Origin: Pseudomonas migulae NBRC 103157
Lineage (GTDB): Bacteria > Pseudomonadota > Gammaproteobacteria > Pseudomonadales > Pseudomonadaceae
Direction of reading: 5' to 3'
Length of the DNA stretch: 64,000 bases
NCBI RefSeq assembly: GCF_002091715.1
Contig: NZ_BDAG01000006.1
Span: 124,001-188,000 of the forward strand
Both the position numbers and the translations under genes were made by a program. Below the pieces are notes generated by a model. That model saw nothing but the letters and a program-made list of their open reading frames with translations, had not been told where the DNA came from and ran no database searches. Below are positions 1-8,216 of the stretch, piece after piece. Within the stretch, counting starts at the first letter, position 1. Each line of letters begins with the position of its first letter.

Positions 1-101
1 TGTTTTGGCCCCACAGCCCGGGGCCGGTGGTGCGGCCGTTGCGGCGCCCCACCTGCAAGCTCATGACTCCTTCTCGAGACGACTCACAGCTGAGGTGTGC
101 A

Positions 102-1313
102 ATGAATTCAAGCTTCTGGAAATCCGGCCATACCCCGACACTGTTCGCGGCCTTCCTCTATTTCGACCTGAGCTTCATGGTCTGGTACCTGCTCGGCCCT
201 TTGGCGGTGCAAATCGCCGCCGACCTGCACCTGACCACGCAACAACGCGGCATGGTGGTGGCTACGCCGATTCTGGCCGGTGCCATATTGCGCTTCATCA
301 TGGGCATGCTTGCAGATCGCCTGTCGCCGAAAACCGCCGGGCTGATCGGCCAGGTGATCGTCATCTGCGCCCTGTTCGGCGCCTGGAAACTCGGCATTCA
401 CAGTTACGAACAGGCGCTGCTGCTGGGCCTGTTCCTCGGCATGGCCGGCGCGTCTTTCGCCGTGGCGCTGCCGCTGGCTTCGCAGTGGTATCCGCCGCAG
501 CATCAAGGCAAGGCCATGGGCATCGCCGGTGCCGGTAACTCGGGCACCGTGCTTGCGGCCCTGATCGCCCCGGTGCTGGCCGCCGCGTTTGGCTGGAGCA
601 ACGTGTTCGGCTTCGCCCTGATCCCGCTGATCCTGACCATCATTGTCTTCGCCTGGCTGGCCAAAAACGCACCTGAACGGCCGAAAGCCAAATCGATGTC
701 CGACTACTTCAAGGCCCTGGGCGACCGCGACAGCTGGTGGTTCATGTTTTTCTACTGCGTGACCTTCGGCGGCTTCATCGGCCTGGCCAGCGCCCTGCCC
801 GGCTACTTCAACGACCAATATGGCCTGAGCCCGGTCACCGCCGGTTACTACACCGCAGCCTGCGTGTTTGGCGGCAGTCTGATGCGCCCGTTGGGCGGTG
901 CACTGGCCGACCGATTTGGCGGGATTCGCACGTTGCTGGCGATGTACACGGTGGCGGCGATCTGCATCGCGGCGGTGGGTTTCAACTTGCCGAGTTCCTA
1001 CGCGGCGCTGGCACTTTTTGTGTGCACCATGCTTGGTCTGGGTGCGGGTAACGGCGCGGTGTTCCAATTGGTCCCGCAACGTTTCCGTCGTGAAATCGGC
1101 GTGATGACCGGTTTGATCGGCATGGCCGGTGGCATCGGTGGTTTCGCCCTCGCCGCAGGCATGGGCGCGATCAAGCAAAGCACCGGCAGCTATCAACTGG
1201 CCCTGTGGTTGTTCGCCAGCCTCGGCGTCCTCGCCTGGTTCGGTCTGCACGGCGTGAAACGTCGCTGGAGAACCACCTGGGGCTCGGCAGCCGTCACCGC
1301 GGCACGGGTGTGA
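102..1313 (+). CDS. MFS nitrate/nitrite transporter (NarK/NasA family)
   Basis: A 403-residue inner-membrane transporter of the major facilitator superfamily that should import nitrate (or exchange nitrate and nitrite) for assimilation. It shows about 12 hydrophobic segments, the MFS loop motif GMLADRLSPKTAG near residues 68-80, and the two glycine-rich nitrate-signature stretches GAGNSGT (143-149) and GAGNGAV (314-320), which are diagnostic of the NarK/NasA/Nrt family. The start at 102 is chosen because GAGG lies just upstream and the N-terminus MNSSFWKSGHTPTLFAAF is typical; ATGs at 27 and 63 would only add non-conserved residues. The kinase gene begins 7 bases after the stop, so the two are probably cotranscribed. 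The promoter and leader lie mostly outside the window. Confidence 0.93.
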   Translation: MNSSFWKSGHTPTLFAAFLYFDLSFMVWYLLGPLAVQIAADLHLTTQQRGMVVATPILAGAILRFIMGMLADRLSPKTAGLIGQVIVICALFGAWKLGIHSYEQALLLGLFLGMAGASFAVALPLASQWYPPQHQGKAMGIAGAGNSGTVLAALIAPVLAAAFGWSNVFGFALIPLILTIIVFAWLAKNAPERPKAKSMSDYFKALGDRDSWWFMFFYCVTFGGFIGLASALPGYFNDQYGLSPVTAGYYTAACVFGGSLMRPLGGALADRFGGIRTLLAMYTVAAICIAAVGFNLPSSYAALALFVCTMLGLGAGNGAVFQLVPQRFRREIGVMTGLIGMAGGIGGFALAAGMGAIKQSTGSYQLALWLFASLGVLAWFGLHGVKRRWRTTWGSAAVTAARV

Positions 1314-1320
1314 GGGCTGA

Positions 1321-2991
1321 ATGAGCCTGCAACTGAGTTTCGCCGAAGCCAGCGCCACGGGTCCACGCGAGGAGAATCAGGACGCCCTGCGCCTGGTCAC
1401 TCCCGCGCCGGCGCTGGCGGCGAGCAAGGGTTATCTGTTCGCCATTGCCGACGGCGTCAGCCAGTGCGCCGATGGCGGGCTCGCCGCCCGTTCGACTTTG
1501 CAGGCGCTGGCGCTGGACTACTACGCCACCCCGGAAACCTGGGGCGTCGCCCAGGCACTGGATCGTTTGCTGCTGGCACAGAATCGCTGGTTGCAGGCCA
1601 ATGGCGGTGGGCAACCGCTGCTGACCACTGTCAGTGCCTTGGTCATGCGCGGCAGGCGTTTTACCCTGGCGCATGTCGGTGACTGCAGGGTTTATCGCTG
1701 GCACGCCGATCAATTGCAGCGGATCAGCGAAGACCACGTCTGGGACCAGCCTGGCATGCAACATGTGCTCAAACGGGCGCTGGGCCTCGATCAACATCTG
1801 GTACTGGATTTTCTCGATGGCGAGTTGCGCCTCGATGAAAGTTTCGTACTGCTCAGCGATGGCATCTGGGCCGTGTTGGGTGACACCGCCATTGCGGCGA
1901 TCCTGCGCGATCAACCGGATCTGCGCAGCGCGGCACAAACCCTGGTGAGTGCAGCGCATCTGGCGGGCAGCCAGGACAATGCCAGCGCGCTATTAGTGCG
2001 GGTCGACGCCCTCGGAGAAACGAACATCGGCGATGCCCTGATTCATCTGCAGCAATGGCCATTGCCGCCGCCGCTGAAACCGGGGCAGAACTTTGAGGGC
2101 TGGCAGGTCGAAGGAATACTCGGCCAGAGTCAGCAATCGCTGCTTTATCGGGTGCGCGACGCTCAGCAACAGCCCTGGTTGCTGAAAACCTTGCCCGGTG
2201 CACTGCGCGACGATCACCTGGCCGGGCAAGCGTTGCTGTCGGAAGAATGGTTTCTCAAGCGTGTAGCCGGTCGGCATTTTCCTGAAGTCCATGCCGCTCT
2301 TCAGCGTCAGCATTTGTACTACGTGATGCGTGAATACTCCGGCGCTACCCTGGCGCAACTGAGTGAGCGAAACGCAATGCTGCCGATGGCTCAGTGGCAG
2401 GACTTGGCGGAACGTTTGCTGCGGGCGGTCGGCATGTTGCATCGACGGCAGATTCTCCATCGCGACATCAAACCGGAAAACCTGCTGCTGGGGGACGACG
2501 GCGAGCTGCGCCTGCTGGACTTCGGCCTCGCCTACTGCCCCGGTCTGTCTGAAGATCAGGCCTCGGCCCTGCCCGGGACCCCCAGCTATATCGCGCCGGA
2601 AGCCTTTCGCGGCGACCCGCCTTCCGTGCAACAGGATTTGTATGCGGTCGGCGTGACCTTGTATTTCCTGCTCACAGGGCATTATCCCTACGGCGAAATC
2701 GAAGCATTCCAGCGACCGCGGTTTGGTGCACCGGTCAGTGCCAGTCGCTACCGGCCCGACCTGCCCGAATGGATCGCGCTAAGTCTGGAGCGCGCGGTGG
2801 CGGCGAATCCGGATGAGCGATATGAAACGGCGGAAGAATGGTTGCTGGTACTGGAACAGGGCGAGCGACGCAGTTTGAGTGTGCGACCAAAGCCTTTGCT
2901 GGAGCGCGAGCCGGTGAAGGTCTGGCGGACGTTGGCGCTGGGCTCGTTGCTGGTGAATCTGGTGCTGTTGGTTTTGGTGTTTCACGGCTGA
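1321..2991 (+). CDS. Bifunctional PP2C phosphatase / Ser-Thr protein kinase, membrane anchored
   Basis: A 556-residue fusion. Residues about 1-235 are a PP2C phosphatase with its metal-binding signatures ENQD (18-21), ADGVSQ (43-48), GDCRVYR (120-126), SDGIW (179-183) and QDN (218-220). Residues about 255-520 are a Hanks-type kinase with Lys289 (LLKTL), the catalytic loop HRDIKPEN (380-387, Asp382), DFG (400-402) and APE (425-427); the glycine-rich loop is degenerate. A single hydrophobic segment near 535-553 ends the protein and probably anchors it to the inner membrane with both enzymes in the cytoplasm. Both active sites look intact, so it could phosphorylate and dephosphorylate a shared target. 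It lies between the nitrate transporter and reductase genes, as in P. aeruginosa PA1782. Its substrate is unknown. Confidence 0.93.
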   Translation: MSLQLSFAEASATGPREENQDALRLVTPAPALAASKGYLFAIADGVSQCADGGLAARSTLQALALDYYATPETWGVAQALDRLLLAQNRWLQANGGGQPLLTTVSALVMRGRRFTLAHVGDCRVYRWHADQLQRISEDHVWDQPGMQHVLKRALGLDQHLVLDFLDGELRLDESFVLLSDGIWAVLGDTAIAAILRDQPDLRSAAQTLVSAAHLAGSQDNASALLVRVDALGETNIGDALIHLQQWPLPPPLKPGQNFEGWQVEGILGQSQQSLLYRVRDAQQQPWLLKTLPGALRDDHLAGQALLSEEWFLKRVAGRHFPEVHAALQRQHLYYVMREYSGATLAQLSERNAMLPMAQWQDLAERLLRAVGMLHRRQILHRDIKPENLLLGDDGELRLLDFGLAYCPGLSEDQASALPGTPSYIAPEAFRGDPPSVQQDLYAVGVTLYFLLTGHYPYGEIEAFQRPRFGAPVSASRYRPDLPEWIALSLERAVAANPDERYETAEEWLLVLEQGERRSLSVRPKPLLEREPVKVWRTLALGSLLVNLVLLVLVFHG

Positions 2992-3003
2992 ACCGAGTCG
3001 CGT

Positions 3004-3073
3004 CCTTCGCGAGCAAGCCCGCTCCCACAGGGGGAACACATTCCAAATGTGGGAGCGGGCTCGCTCGCGAAGA
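3004..3073. repeat. REPIN (inverted REP pair, GTGGGAGCGGGC type)
   Basis: Two inverted copies of a REP arm (CTTCGCGAGCAAGCCCGCTCCCAC and its near reverse complement) are separated by a short spacer, so the whole can fold into one long hairpin. It directly follows the kinase gene and may also shield the 3' end of the upstream transcript. Confidence 0.9.
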
Positions 3074-3197
3074 CGCAATGACAGCCAACACAAATCCACC
3101 GCCAGCCCGCTCCATTAACGGGCACCACGCTTCGATTCGGTGCAAGCGCAACGGTTGATAAAGTGCTCAGGGCCCATAAACCGGCCACCGGACAACT

Positions 3198-3213
3198 TGG
3201 CACAACCGCTGCA
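3198..3213 (+). promoter_or_regulatory. Candidate sigma54 (-24/-12) promoter of the nitrate reductase transcript
   Basis: TGGCACAACCGCTGCA carries GG at 3199-3200 and GC at 3211-3212 with exactly 10 bases between, the invariant spacing of RpoN promoters, and 9 of the flanking bases fit the TGGCAC-N5-TTGCA consensus. It would start transcription near 3224, just before the attenuator leader. Nitrate assimilation genes are commonly NtrC/RpoN-dependent. An imperfect inverted repeat (GGCACC...GGTGC, 3122-3144) lies upstream, but its spacing does not match a canonical NtrC site. Confidence 0.6.
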
Positions 3214-3242
3214 TTACCTCTCTCAACTTACATAAAGCCCAG

Positions 3243-3329
3243 CCTTCAACGACGAAGGATGCGCTTCCCGAAATAACGGGACCAGGACAAAGGCGTCCTC
3301 GCTAGGCAACTAGCGGGACGCCTTTTTTT
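3243..3329 (+). promoter_or_regulatory. ANTAR (NasT/NasR-type) antitermination leader
   Basis: Two short hairpins with six-base loops precede an intrinsic terminator. Hairpin 1 is CCTTC-AACGAC-GAAGG (3243-3258), with A at loop position 1 and G at position 4 as ANTAR-domain antiterminators require. Hairpin 2 is TCCCG-AAATAA-CGGGA (3266-3281), with A at position 1 but T at position 4. They are 7 bases apart and the terminator starts about 9 bases later. This is the known architecture of nitrate-responsive leaders (Klebsiella nasF, Pseudomonas/Azotobacter NasS-NasT). The regulator itself is not in the window. Confidence 0.7.
3289..3329 (+). terminator. Intrinsic terminator/attenuator in the leader of the nitrate reductase genes
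   Basis: GGCGTCC(T)CGCTAG pairs with CTAGCGGGACGCC around a GCAA loop with a single bulged T, followed by seven Ts (3323-3329). It ends 39 bases before the start codon of the next gene, so it must be read through for that gene to be expressed. Confidence 0.85.
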
Positions 3330-3368
3330 GTTTGCGCGAAATGTGTGCCGAGCCCCCCGGAGAACCTG

Positions 3369-4589
3369 ATGAAAAAACTCAAACTGGTGATGATCGGCAA
3401 TGGCATGGCCGGGGTTCGGACCCTGGAAGAGTTGCTCAAGCTGAGCAACGAGCTGTACGACATCACCGTCTTCGGCGCCGAACCCCATACCAACTACAAC
3501 CGCATTCTGCTGTCGCCCGTACTGGCCGGCGAACAAACCTTCGAAGAGATCGTGCTCAACGATCTGGACTGGTACCTGGACAACAACATCAAGTTGCTGC
3601 TCAACCGCAAAGTGGTGGAGATCGACCGGGTCAAACGCCGGGTCATCGCCGAAGATGGCACCGAAGCCGAGTACGACCGCCTGCTGATCGCCACGGGCTC
3701 GACCCCGTTTATCCTGCCGATCCCCGGCAACACCCTGCGCGGTGTGATCGGCTACCGCGACATCGCCGATACTCAGGCGATGATCAACACCGCCAAAACC
3801 CACGAGCATGCCGTGGTCATCGGCGGCGGTCTGCTGGGGCTGGAGGCGGCCAACGGCCTGATGCTGCGCGGCATGCAGGTCACCGTGGTGCACAACGGAG
3901 AGTGGTTGCTGGAGCGACAACTGGACAACGTCAGCGGCCAAATGCTGCAAACCGCGCTTGAGGCCCGTGGCCTGAAGTTCCGCCTTCGCGAGCAAACCCG
4001 GGCCCTGCACGATGCCGGCAATGGCCGGGTCGGCTCGGTTGAGTTCCACAATGGCGACATCATTCCCGCCGACCTGGTGGTAATGGCCGCCGGCATTCGC
4101 CCCGCGACCGAGCTGGCGGAAAAGTCCGGCCTCCCCTGCAACCGCGGGATTCTGGTCAGTGACACGATGCAAACCTACGACCCACGGGTCTACGCCATCG
4201 GCGAATGCGCCAGCCACCGTGGCATCGCCTATGGCCTGGTCGCGCCACTGTTCGAACAGGCCAGAGTCTGCGCCAACCATCTGGCCCGGCTGGGGTTCGC
4301 CACCTACAAGGGGTCGGTGACCTCGACCAAACTGAAAGTCACCGGCATCGACCTGTTTTCCGCCGGCGACTTCATGGGCGGTGAAGGCACCGAAACCATC
4401 ACCCTCTGCGATCCCATCAGCGGGATCTACAAAAAACTGGTGATTAAAAATGACGTGCTGGTGGGCGCCTGTCTGTACGGCGACACGGCAGATGGCGGTT
4501 GGTATGTCCGGCAGATTCGTGAGAACCAGGACATCGCTGAGCGCCGCGATCACCTGATGTTTGGTGAAACCCTGAAGGAAGCCAGCTGA
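3369..4589 (+). CDS. NAD(P)H/FAD-dependent oxidoreductase, nitrate reductase electron-transfer subunit (NasC/NirB N-terminal-like)
   Basis: A 406-residue FAD-dependent pyridine-nucleotide disulfide oxidoreductase-like protein. It has an FAD-binding GxGxxG at residues 10-15 (GNGMAG), a second dinucleotide fold with VVIGGGLLGLEAA near 147-160, and a small C-terminal domain. The sequence resembles the N-terminal half of NirB, but the protein stops before any BFD [2Fe-2S], siroheme or Rieske part. That matches the length of the small, NADH-oxidising subunit of assimilatory nitrate reductase (Klebsiella NasC, about 410 residues). The start at 3369 follows GGAGA. Its stop overlaps the reductase start (TGATG), indicating translational coupling. 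It probably passes electrons from NAD(P)H to the downstream molybdoenzyme; a remnant of nirB is an alternative reading. Confidence 0.85.
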   Translation: MKKLKLVMIGNGMAGVRTLEELLKLSNELYDITVFGAEPHTNYNRILLSPVLAGEQTFEEIVLNDLDWYLDNNIKLLLNRKVVEIDRVKRRVIAEDGTEAEYDRLLIATGSTPFILPIPGNTLRGVIGYRDIADTQAMINTAKTHEHAVVIGGGLLGLEAANGLMLRGMQVTVVHNGEWLLERQLDNVSGQMLQTALEARGLKFRLREQTRALHDAGNGRVGSVEFHNGDIIPADLVVMAAGIRPATELAEKSGLPCNRGILVSDTMQTYDPRVYAIGECASHRGIAYGLVAPLFEQARVCANHLARLGFATYKGSVTSTKLKVTGIDLFSAGDFMGGEGTETITLCDPISGIYKKLVIKNDVLVGACLYGDTADGGWYVRQIRENQDIAERRDHLMFGETLKEAS

Positions 4590-7306
4590 TGAACCGCCAG
4601 ATCACCGCCTCCACTTGCTGCTATTGCGGGGTTGGCTGCGGCGTGCTGATCGAGCATGACGGCGAGCACATCCTCGGCGTCAGCGGCGATCCGACCCACC
4701 CGGCCAACTTTGGCAAACTGTGCAGCAAGGGCTCGACCCTGCACCTGACCGGTGACCTCGCGGCCCGAGCGCTGTATCCGGAACTGCGCCTCGGCAAAGG
4801 CCTGGCCCGCAGCCGCACCGATTGGGACACGGCCCTCGATCACGCCGCCAGTGTCTTCGCCAAAACCATTGCCGAACACGGCCCGGACAGCGTGGCGTTC
4901 TACATCTCCGGGCAACTGCTGACCGAGGATTACTACAGTTTCAACAAACTGGCGCGAGCGCTGGTCGGCACCAACAACATCGACAGCAATTCACGGTTGT
5001 GCATGTCATCGGCAGTGGTCGGCTACAAGCGCAGCCTCGGTGCCGATGCACCGCCATGCAGCTACGAAGACCTGGAATCGAGCGACTGCGTGATGATCGT
5101 CGGCAGCAACATGGCCTACGCCCACCCGGTACTGTTTCGTCGCCTGGAAGAGGCAAAATCCCGCCGGCCACAGATGAAAGTCATCGTCATCGACCCACGT
5201 CGCACCGACACCTGCGACCTGGCTGACCTGCATCTGGCGATTCTTCCGGGCACCGATGTCGCGTTGTTCCATGGGATTTTGTACCTGTTGCTGTGGGAAG
5301 ACTGGATCGACCGCGACTTCATCCAGGGCCACACCGAAGGGCTCGCCGAACTGAAAGACCTGGTTCGCGACTACACCCCGCCGATGGTTTCGCAGCTGTG
5401 CGGGATCAGCGTTGAACAACTGCAAGAATGTGCCGAGTGGGTGGGCACCTCGCCGAGTTTCCTGTCGTTGTGGTGCATGGGCTTGAACCAGTCCACCGCG
5501 GGCAGTGCGAAAAACAGCGCGCTGATCAACCTTCACCTCGCCACCGGGCAGATTGGCCGTCCGGGTGCAGGACCTTTCTCCCTGACCGGTCAGCCGAATG
5601 CCATGGGTGGTCGCGAAACCGGCAGCCTGTCGAACTTGCTGCCGGGCCATCGCGAAGCGGCCAACGCCGAACACCGAGCAGAAGTGGCAACCTACTGGGG
5701 CGTAGACCAGTTACCTGAAACCACCGGGCTCACCGCTATCGAGCTGTTTGAGCAGGTTCGTAGCGGAACCATCAAAGCTCTGTGGATTGCCTGCACCAAT
5801 CCCGCGCAATCCATGCCGGACCAGACCGCCGTGCGCGCAGCCCTGGAAGCCTGCCCGTTCGTGGTGTTGCAGGAAGCCTTTCGCACCACCGAAACCGCCG
5901 CGTTCGCCGACCTGCTGTTGCCTGCCGCCAGTTGGGGTGAAAAGGACGGTACGGTCACCAACTCCGAACGGCGGATTTCCCACGTCCGCCGTGCGATTGT
6001 CGCCCCCGGAGAAGCACGCTCAGACTGGGCGATCACGGTGGATTTCGCACAGCGTCTGGAAAAACATCTGCGTCCCGGGCAGGACAGCCTGTTTGCGTTC
6101 GAAGCTGCGGCGCAGATCTTCGATGAGTACAAGCAATTGACTCTTGGCCGAGATCTGGACCTGTCCGGCATCAGCCATGAGCTGATCGACCATCTCGGTC
6201 CGCAGCAATGGCCCTTTCCTGCAGGCGCCAGCGAAGGTACGGCCCGTCTGTATGTGGACGGCGTTTTCCCGACCGCCAACGGACGCGCCCGGTTCATCGC
6301 CGATCCGTATCGCGCCGCCAGAGAACAACGCGATGGGCAGTTCCCGCTGACCCTGATTACCGGCCGCCTGCGGGATCAGTGGCACGGCATGAGCCGCACT
6401 GGCACGGCCGCGCAGTTGTTCGGTCATGTGAGCGAAGCCGTGTTGAGCCTGCACCCGGATGAACTGCACCGCCATGGCCTGCAACCGGGTGAGCTGGTCA
6501 GCCTGAAAAGCCGTCGCGGCGCGGTCATTGTTGCCGTCGGCAGCGATGACAGTGTGCGCCCCGGCCAGGCCTTCCTGCCCATGCACTGGGGTGATCGCTT
6601 CCTGAAGGGGGGTGTCAATTCGATCACCCAACCGGCGTTTGATCTGTTGTCGAAACAGCCTGAACTCAAACACACCGGCGTAAGACTTGACCCGGTAAAC
6701 CTGCCCTGGAACCTTTTCGTCTTGGTCGAGGGTGATATCCAACAGCATTTTGAGACGCTACGACCACTCTGTGAGGCGTTTTCCTACGTCAGTCTCAGCC
6801 TCGCAGGCCGTGAACGCCCTGCGCTGCTCATACGCGCTTCCAGCGCCGCCGCGCCAGATCCGCAATTGCTGCGTGACATCGACCGCTGCCTGAAGCTCAA
6901 CGACGGGCCAGTACTGGCCTATGACGACCCTCAACGCTCCATCGGTAAACGGGTGCGGATCGAGAACGGCCGAATTACCGCGATTCGTCTCGCCGGCGAA
7001 ACCCTCGCGCAGCACTGGCTGCAGGATCTTTGGCACGAAGGTCGCGTCGACCAGCAACTGCGACGCTGGCTGCTCGCACCGCTGAGCGCGCCGCCAGGTA
7101 ACGCCAGCGCGCCGACCGCCGGCACCCGGACCCTGTGCAACTGCAAAAACGTCAGCCAGAACGCAGTCTGTGCCGGCATTCGCCGAGGACTGGACTTGCA
7201 AGGTTTGAAACAAGAATTGGGTTGCGGTACGCAATGCGGCTCCTGCGTCCCGGAAATCAAGCGTTTGTTGGCTGCCACCGCGCAGCCGATCGCCGTCATC
7301 TCGTGA
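4589..7306 (+). CDS. nasA: Assimilatory nitrate reductase catalytic subunit with C-terminal BFD [2Fe-2S] domain
   Basis: A 905-residue cytoplasmic molybdopterin (bis-MGD) oxidoreductase that reduces nitrate to nitrite. The N-terminal Cys cluster CCYCGVGC (10-17) plus LCSKG (about residue 46) binds a [4Fe-4S] cluster. The long middle part holds the molybdopterin domains, including NSRLCMSSAV, where the cysteine near residue 139 is the expected Mo ligand, and the guanine dinucleotide-binding domain follows. The tail RTLCNCKNVS...CGTQCGSC is a BFD-like [2Fe-2S] domain that can take electrons from the flavoprotein encoded just upstream. There is no Tat signal, as expected for an assimilatory enzyme. 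It overlaps the upstream gene by one base, and cobA starts 10 bases after its stop. Confidence 0.94.
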   Translation: MNRQITASTCCYCGVGCGVLIEHDGEHILGVSGDPTHPANFGKLCSKGSTLHLTGDLAARALYPELRLGKGLARSRTDWDTALDHAASVFAKTIAEHGPDSVAFYISGQLLTEDYYSFNKLARALVGTNNIDSNSRLCMSSAVVGYKRSLGADAPPCSYEDLESSDCVMIVGSNMAYAHPVLFRRLEEAKSRRPQMKVIVIDPRRTDTCDLADLHLAILPGTDVALFHGILYLLLWEDWIDRDFIQGHTEGLAELKDLVRDYTPPMVSQLCGISVEQLQECAEWVGTSPSFLSLWCMGLNQSTAGSAKNSALINLHLATGQIGRPGAGPFSLTGQPNAMGGRETGSLSNLLPGHREAANAEHRAEVATYWGVDQLPETTGLTAIELFEQVRSGTIKALWIACTNPAQSMPDQTAVRAALEACPFVVLQEAFRTTETAAFADLLLPAASWGEKDGTVTNSERRISHVRRAIVAPGEARSDWAITVDFAQRLEKHLRPGQDSLFAFEAAAQIFDEYKQLTLGRDLDLSGISHELIDHLGPQQWPFPAGASEGTARLYVDGVFPTANGRARFIADPYRAAREQRDGQFPLTLITGRLRDQWHGMSRTGTAAQLFGHVSEAVLSLHPDELHRHGLQPGELVSLKSRRGAVIVAVGSDDSVRPGQAFLPMHWGDRFLKGGVNSITQPAFDLLSKQPELKHTGVRLDPVNLPWNLFVLVEGDIQQHFETLRPLCEAFSYVSLSLAGRERPALLIRASSAAAPDPQLLRDIDRCLKLNDGPVLAYDDPQRSIGKRVRIENGRITAIRLAGETLAQHWLQDLWHEGRVDQQLRRWLLAPLSAPPGNASAPTAGTRTLCNCKNVSQNAVCAGIRRGLDLQGLKQELGCGTQCGSCVPEIKRLLAATAQPIAVIS

Positions 7307-7316
7307 GGAAAACACT

Positions 7317-8087
7317 ATGAACGCAAAAGTCTGGCTGGTGGGTGCAGGTCCTGGCGACCCGGAATTGCTGACCCTCAAGGCTGTTCGAGCGTTGAGCGAA
7401 GCCGAAGTGGTGTTGATCGACGATCTGGTGAACGAAGCCGTGCTTGAGCATTGCCCACAGGCGCGAATCATTGCCGTGGGCAAACGCGGCGGCTGTCGCT
7501 CCACGCCTCAGGCGTTCATTCATCGATTGATGCTGCGTTATGCCCGTCAGGGCAAATGCGTGGTACGGCTCAAGGGCGGCGATCCGTGCATTTTTGGTCG
7601 CGGCGGTGAAGAGGCGCAGTGGTTGCGCGAGCGCGGGGTCGATGTCGAGCTGGTCAATGGCATCACTGCCGGGCTTGCCGGTGCGACGCAATGCGATATC
7701 CCGTTGACTCTCAGGGGTGTGGCGCGGGGTGTGACGCTGGTGACGGCCCACACGCAAGATGGCAGCAGTCTGAATTGGCAAGCCTTGGCTCAAGGCGGCA
7801 CGACATTGGTTATCTACATGGGCGTGGCGAAGCTGAGTGAAATTCGCGAGCAGTTGCTGATAGGAGGAATGGCGGCGGATACCCCGGTGGCAATGATTGA
7901 AAACGCTTCCCTGCCACACCAACGGGAATGTCGCAGCGATCTGACCGCGATGGAAGAGGATGCCTGCGCCTTTGAGCTGAAGAGCCCGGCCATTCTGGTG
8001 ATTGGCGCGGTGGCCGCCCACACAAGTCACTGTAGGAGCGAGCTTGCTCGCGAAGAACCTGAGAACGCCGCGGCGTGTCAGGCTTAA
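7317..8087 (+). CDS. cobA: Uroporphyrinogen-III C-methyltransferase
   Basis: A 256-residue SAM-dependent methyltransferase that makes precorrin-2, the precursor of siroheme (needed by nitrite and sulfite reductases) and of cobalamin. Family signatures visible are VGAGPGDPELLTLKA near the N-terminus, RLKGGDPCIFGRGGEE, and GITAGLAGATQCDIPLT. RBS GAGGA precedes ATG 7317. It closes the nitrate operon. The last 18 codons or so are unusual: bases 8031-8055 are a REP arm (TGTAGGAGCGAGCTTGCTCGCGA) read as protein (CRSELARE...), so the C-terminal tail is derived from a repeat and is unlikely to be conserved. Confidence 0.93.
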   Translation: MNAKVWLVGAGPGDPELLTLKAVRALSEAEVVLIDDLVNEAVLEHCPQARIIAVGKRGGCRSTPQAFIHRLMLRYARQGKCVVRLKGGDPCIFGRGGEEAQWLRERGVDVELVNGITAGLAGATQCDIPLTLRGVARGVTLVTAHTQDGSSLNWQALAQGGTTLVIYMGVAKLSEIREQLLIGGMAADTPVAMIENASLPHQRECRSDLTAMEEDACAFELKSPAILVIGAVAAHTSHCRSELAREEPENAAACQA

Positions 8088-8143
8088 CGCGTCATCGTTG
8101 ACGACCATCGTCGGAACGCCCGGAGACAAGCTCGCGCCTACAA
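8031..8143. repeat. REP arm inside the cobA 3' end with degenerate partner downstream
   Basis: TGTAGGAGCGAGCTTGCTCGCGA (8031-8053) is a REP arm lying inside the cobA reading frame. A degenerate inverted partner (ACAAGCTCGCGCCTACA) lies at 8126-8142, after the stop codon. Confidence 0.75.
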
Positions 8144-8170
8144 ACGACGTGAAACCCAAATCGCAGACAA

Positions 8171-8200
8171 AGAAAAGCCCGGCCTAAGCCGGGCTTTTCT
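8171..8200 (-). terminator. oprF intrinsic terminator
   Basis: AGAAAAGCCCGGC-CTAA-GCCGGGCTTTTCT is a near-perfect hairpin 17 bases past the oprF stop, with a short T stretch on the minus strand. Because it is symmetrical it may also stop readthrough from cobA. Confidence 0.85.
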
Positions 8201-8216
8201 CAGAGCTGCGGGCTAA

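Noticed and set aside
1..101. Possible hairpin GGCCCC...GGGGCC upstream of the transporter
   Set aside because: The region is cut by the window edge and the pairing could be chance in G+C-rich sequence; leader function cannot be judged.
5..538. Frame at the window start
   Set aside because: Runs out of phase through the transporter gene; no conserved product.
108..1358. 416-residue frame opposite the nitrate transporter
   Set aside because: Shadow of a transporter gene; Gln/His/Ala-rich with no hydrophobic or domain pattern.
3122..3144. GGCACC...GGTGC inverted repeat as NtrC site
   Set aside because: The spacer is 12 bases, not the 5 of the GCACC-N5-GGTGC consensus, so it is not counted as an NtrC binding site.
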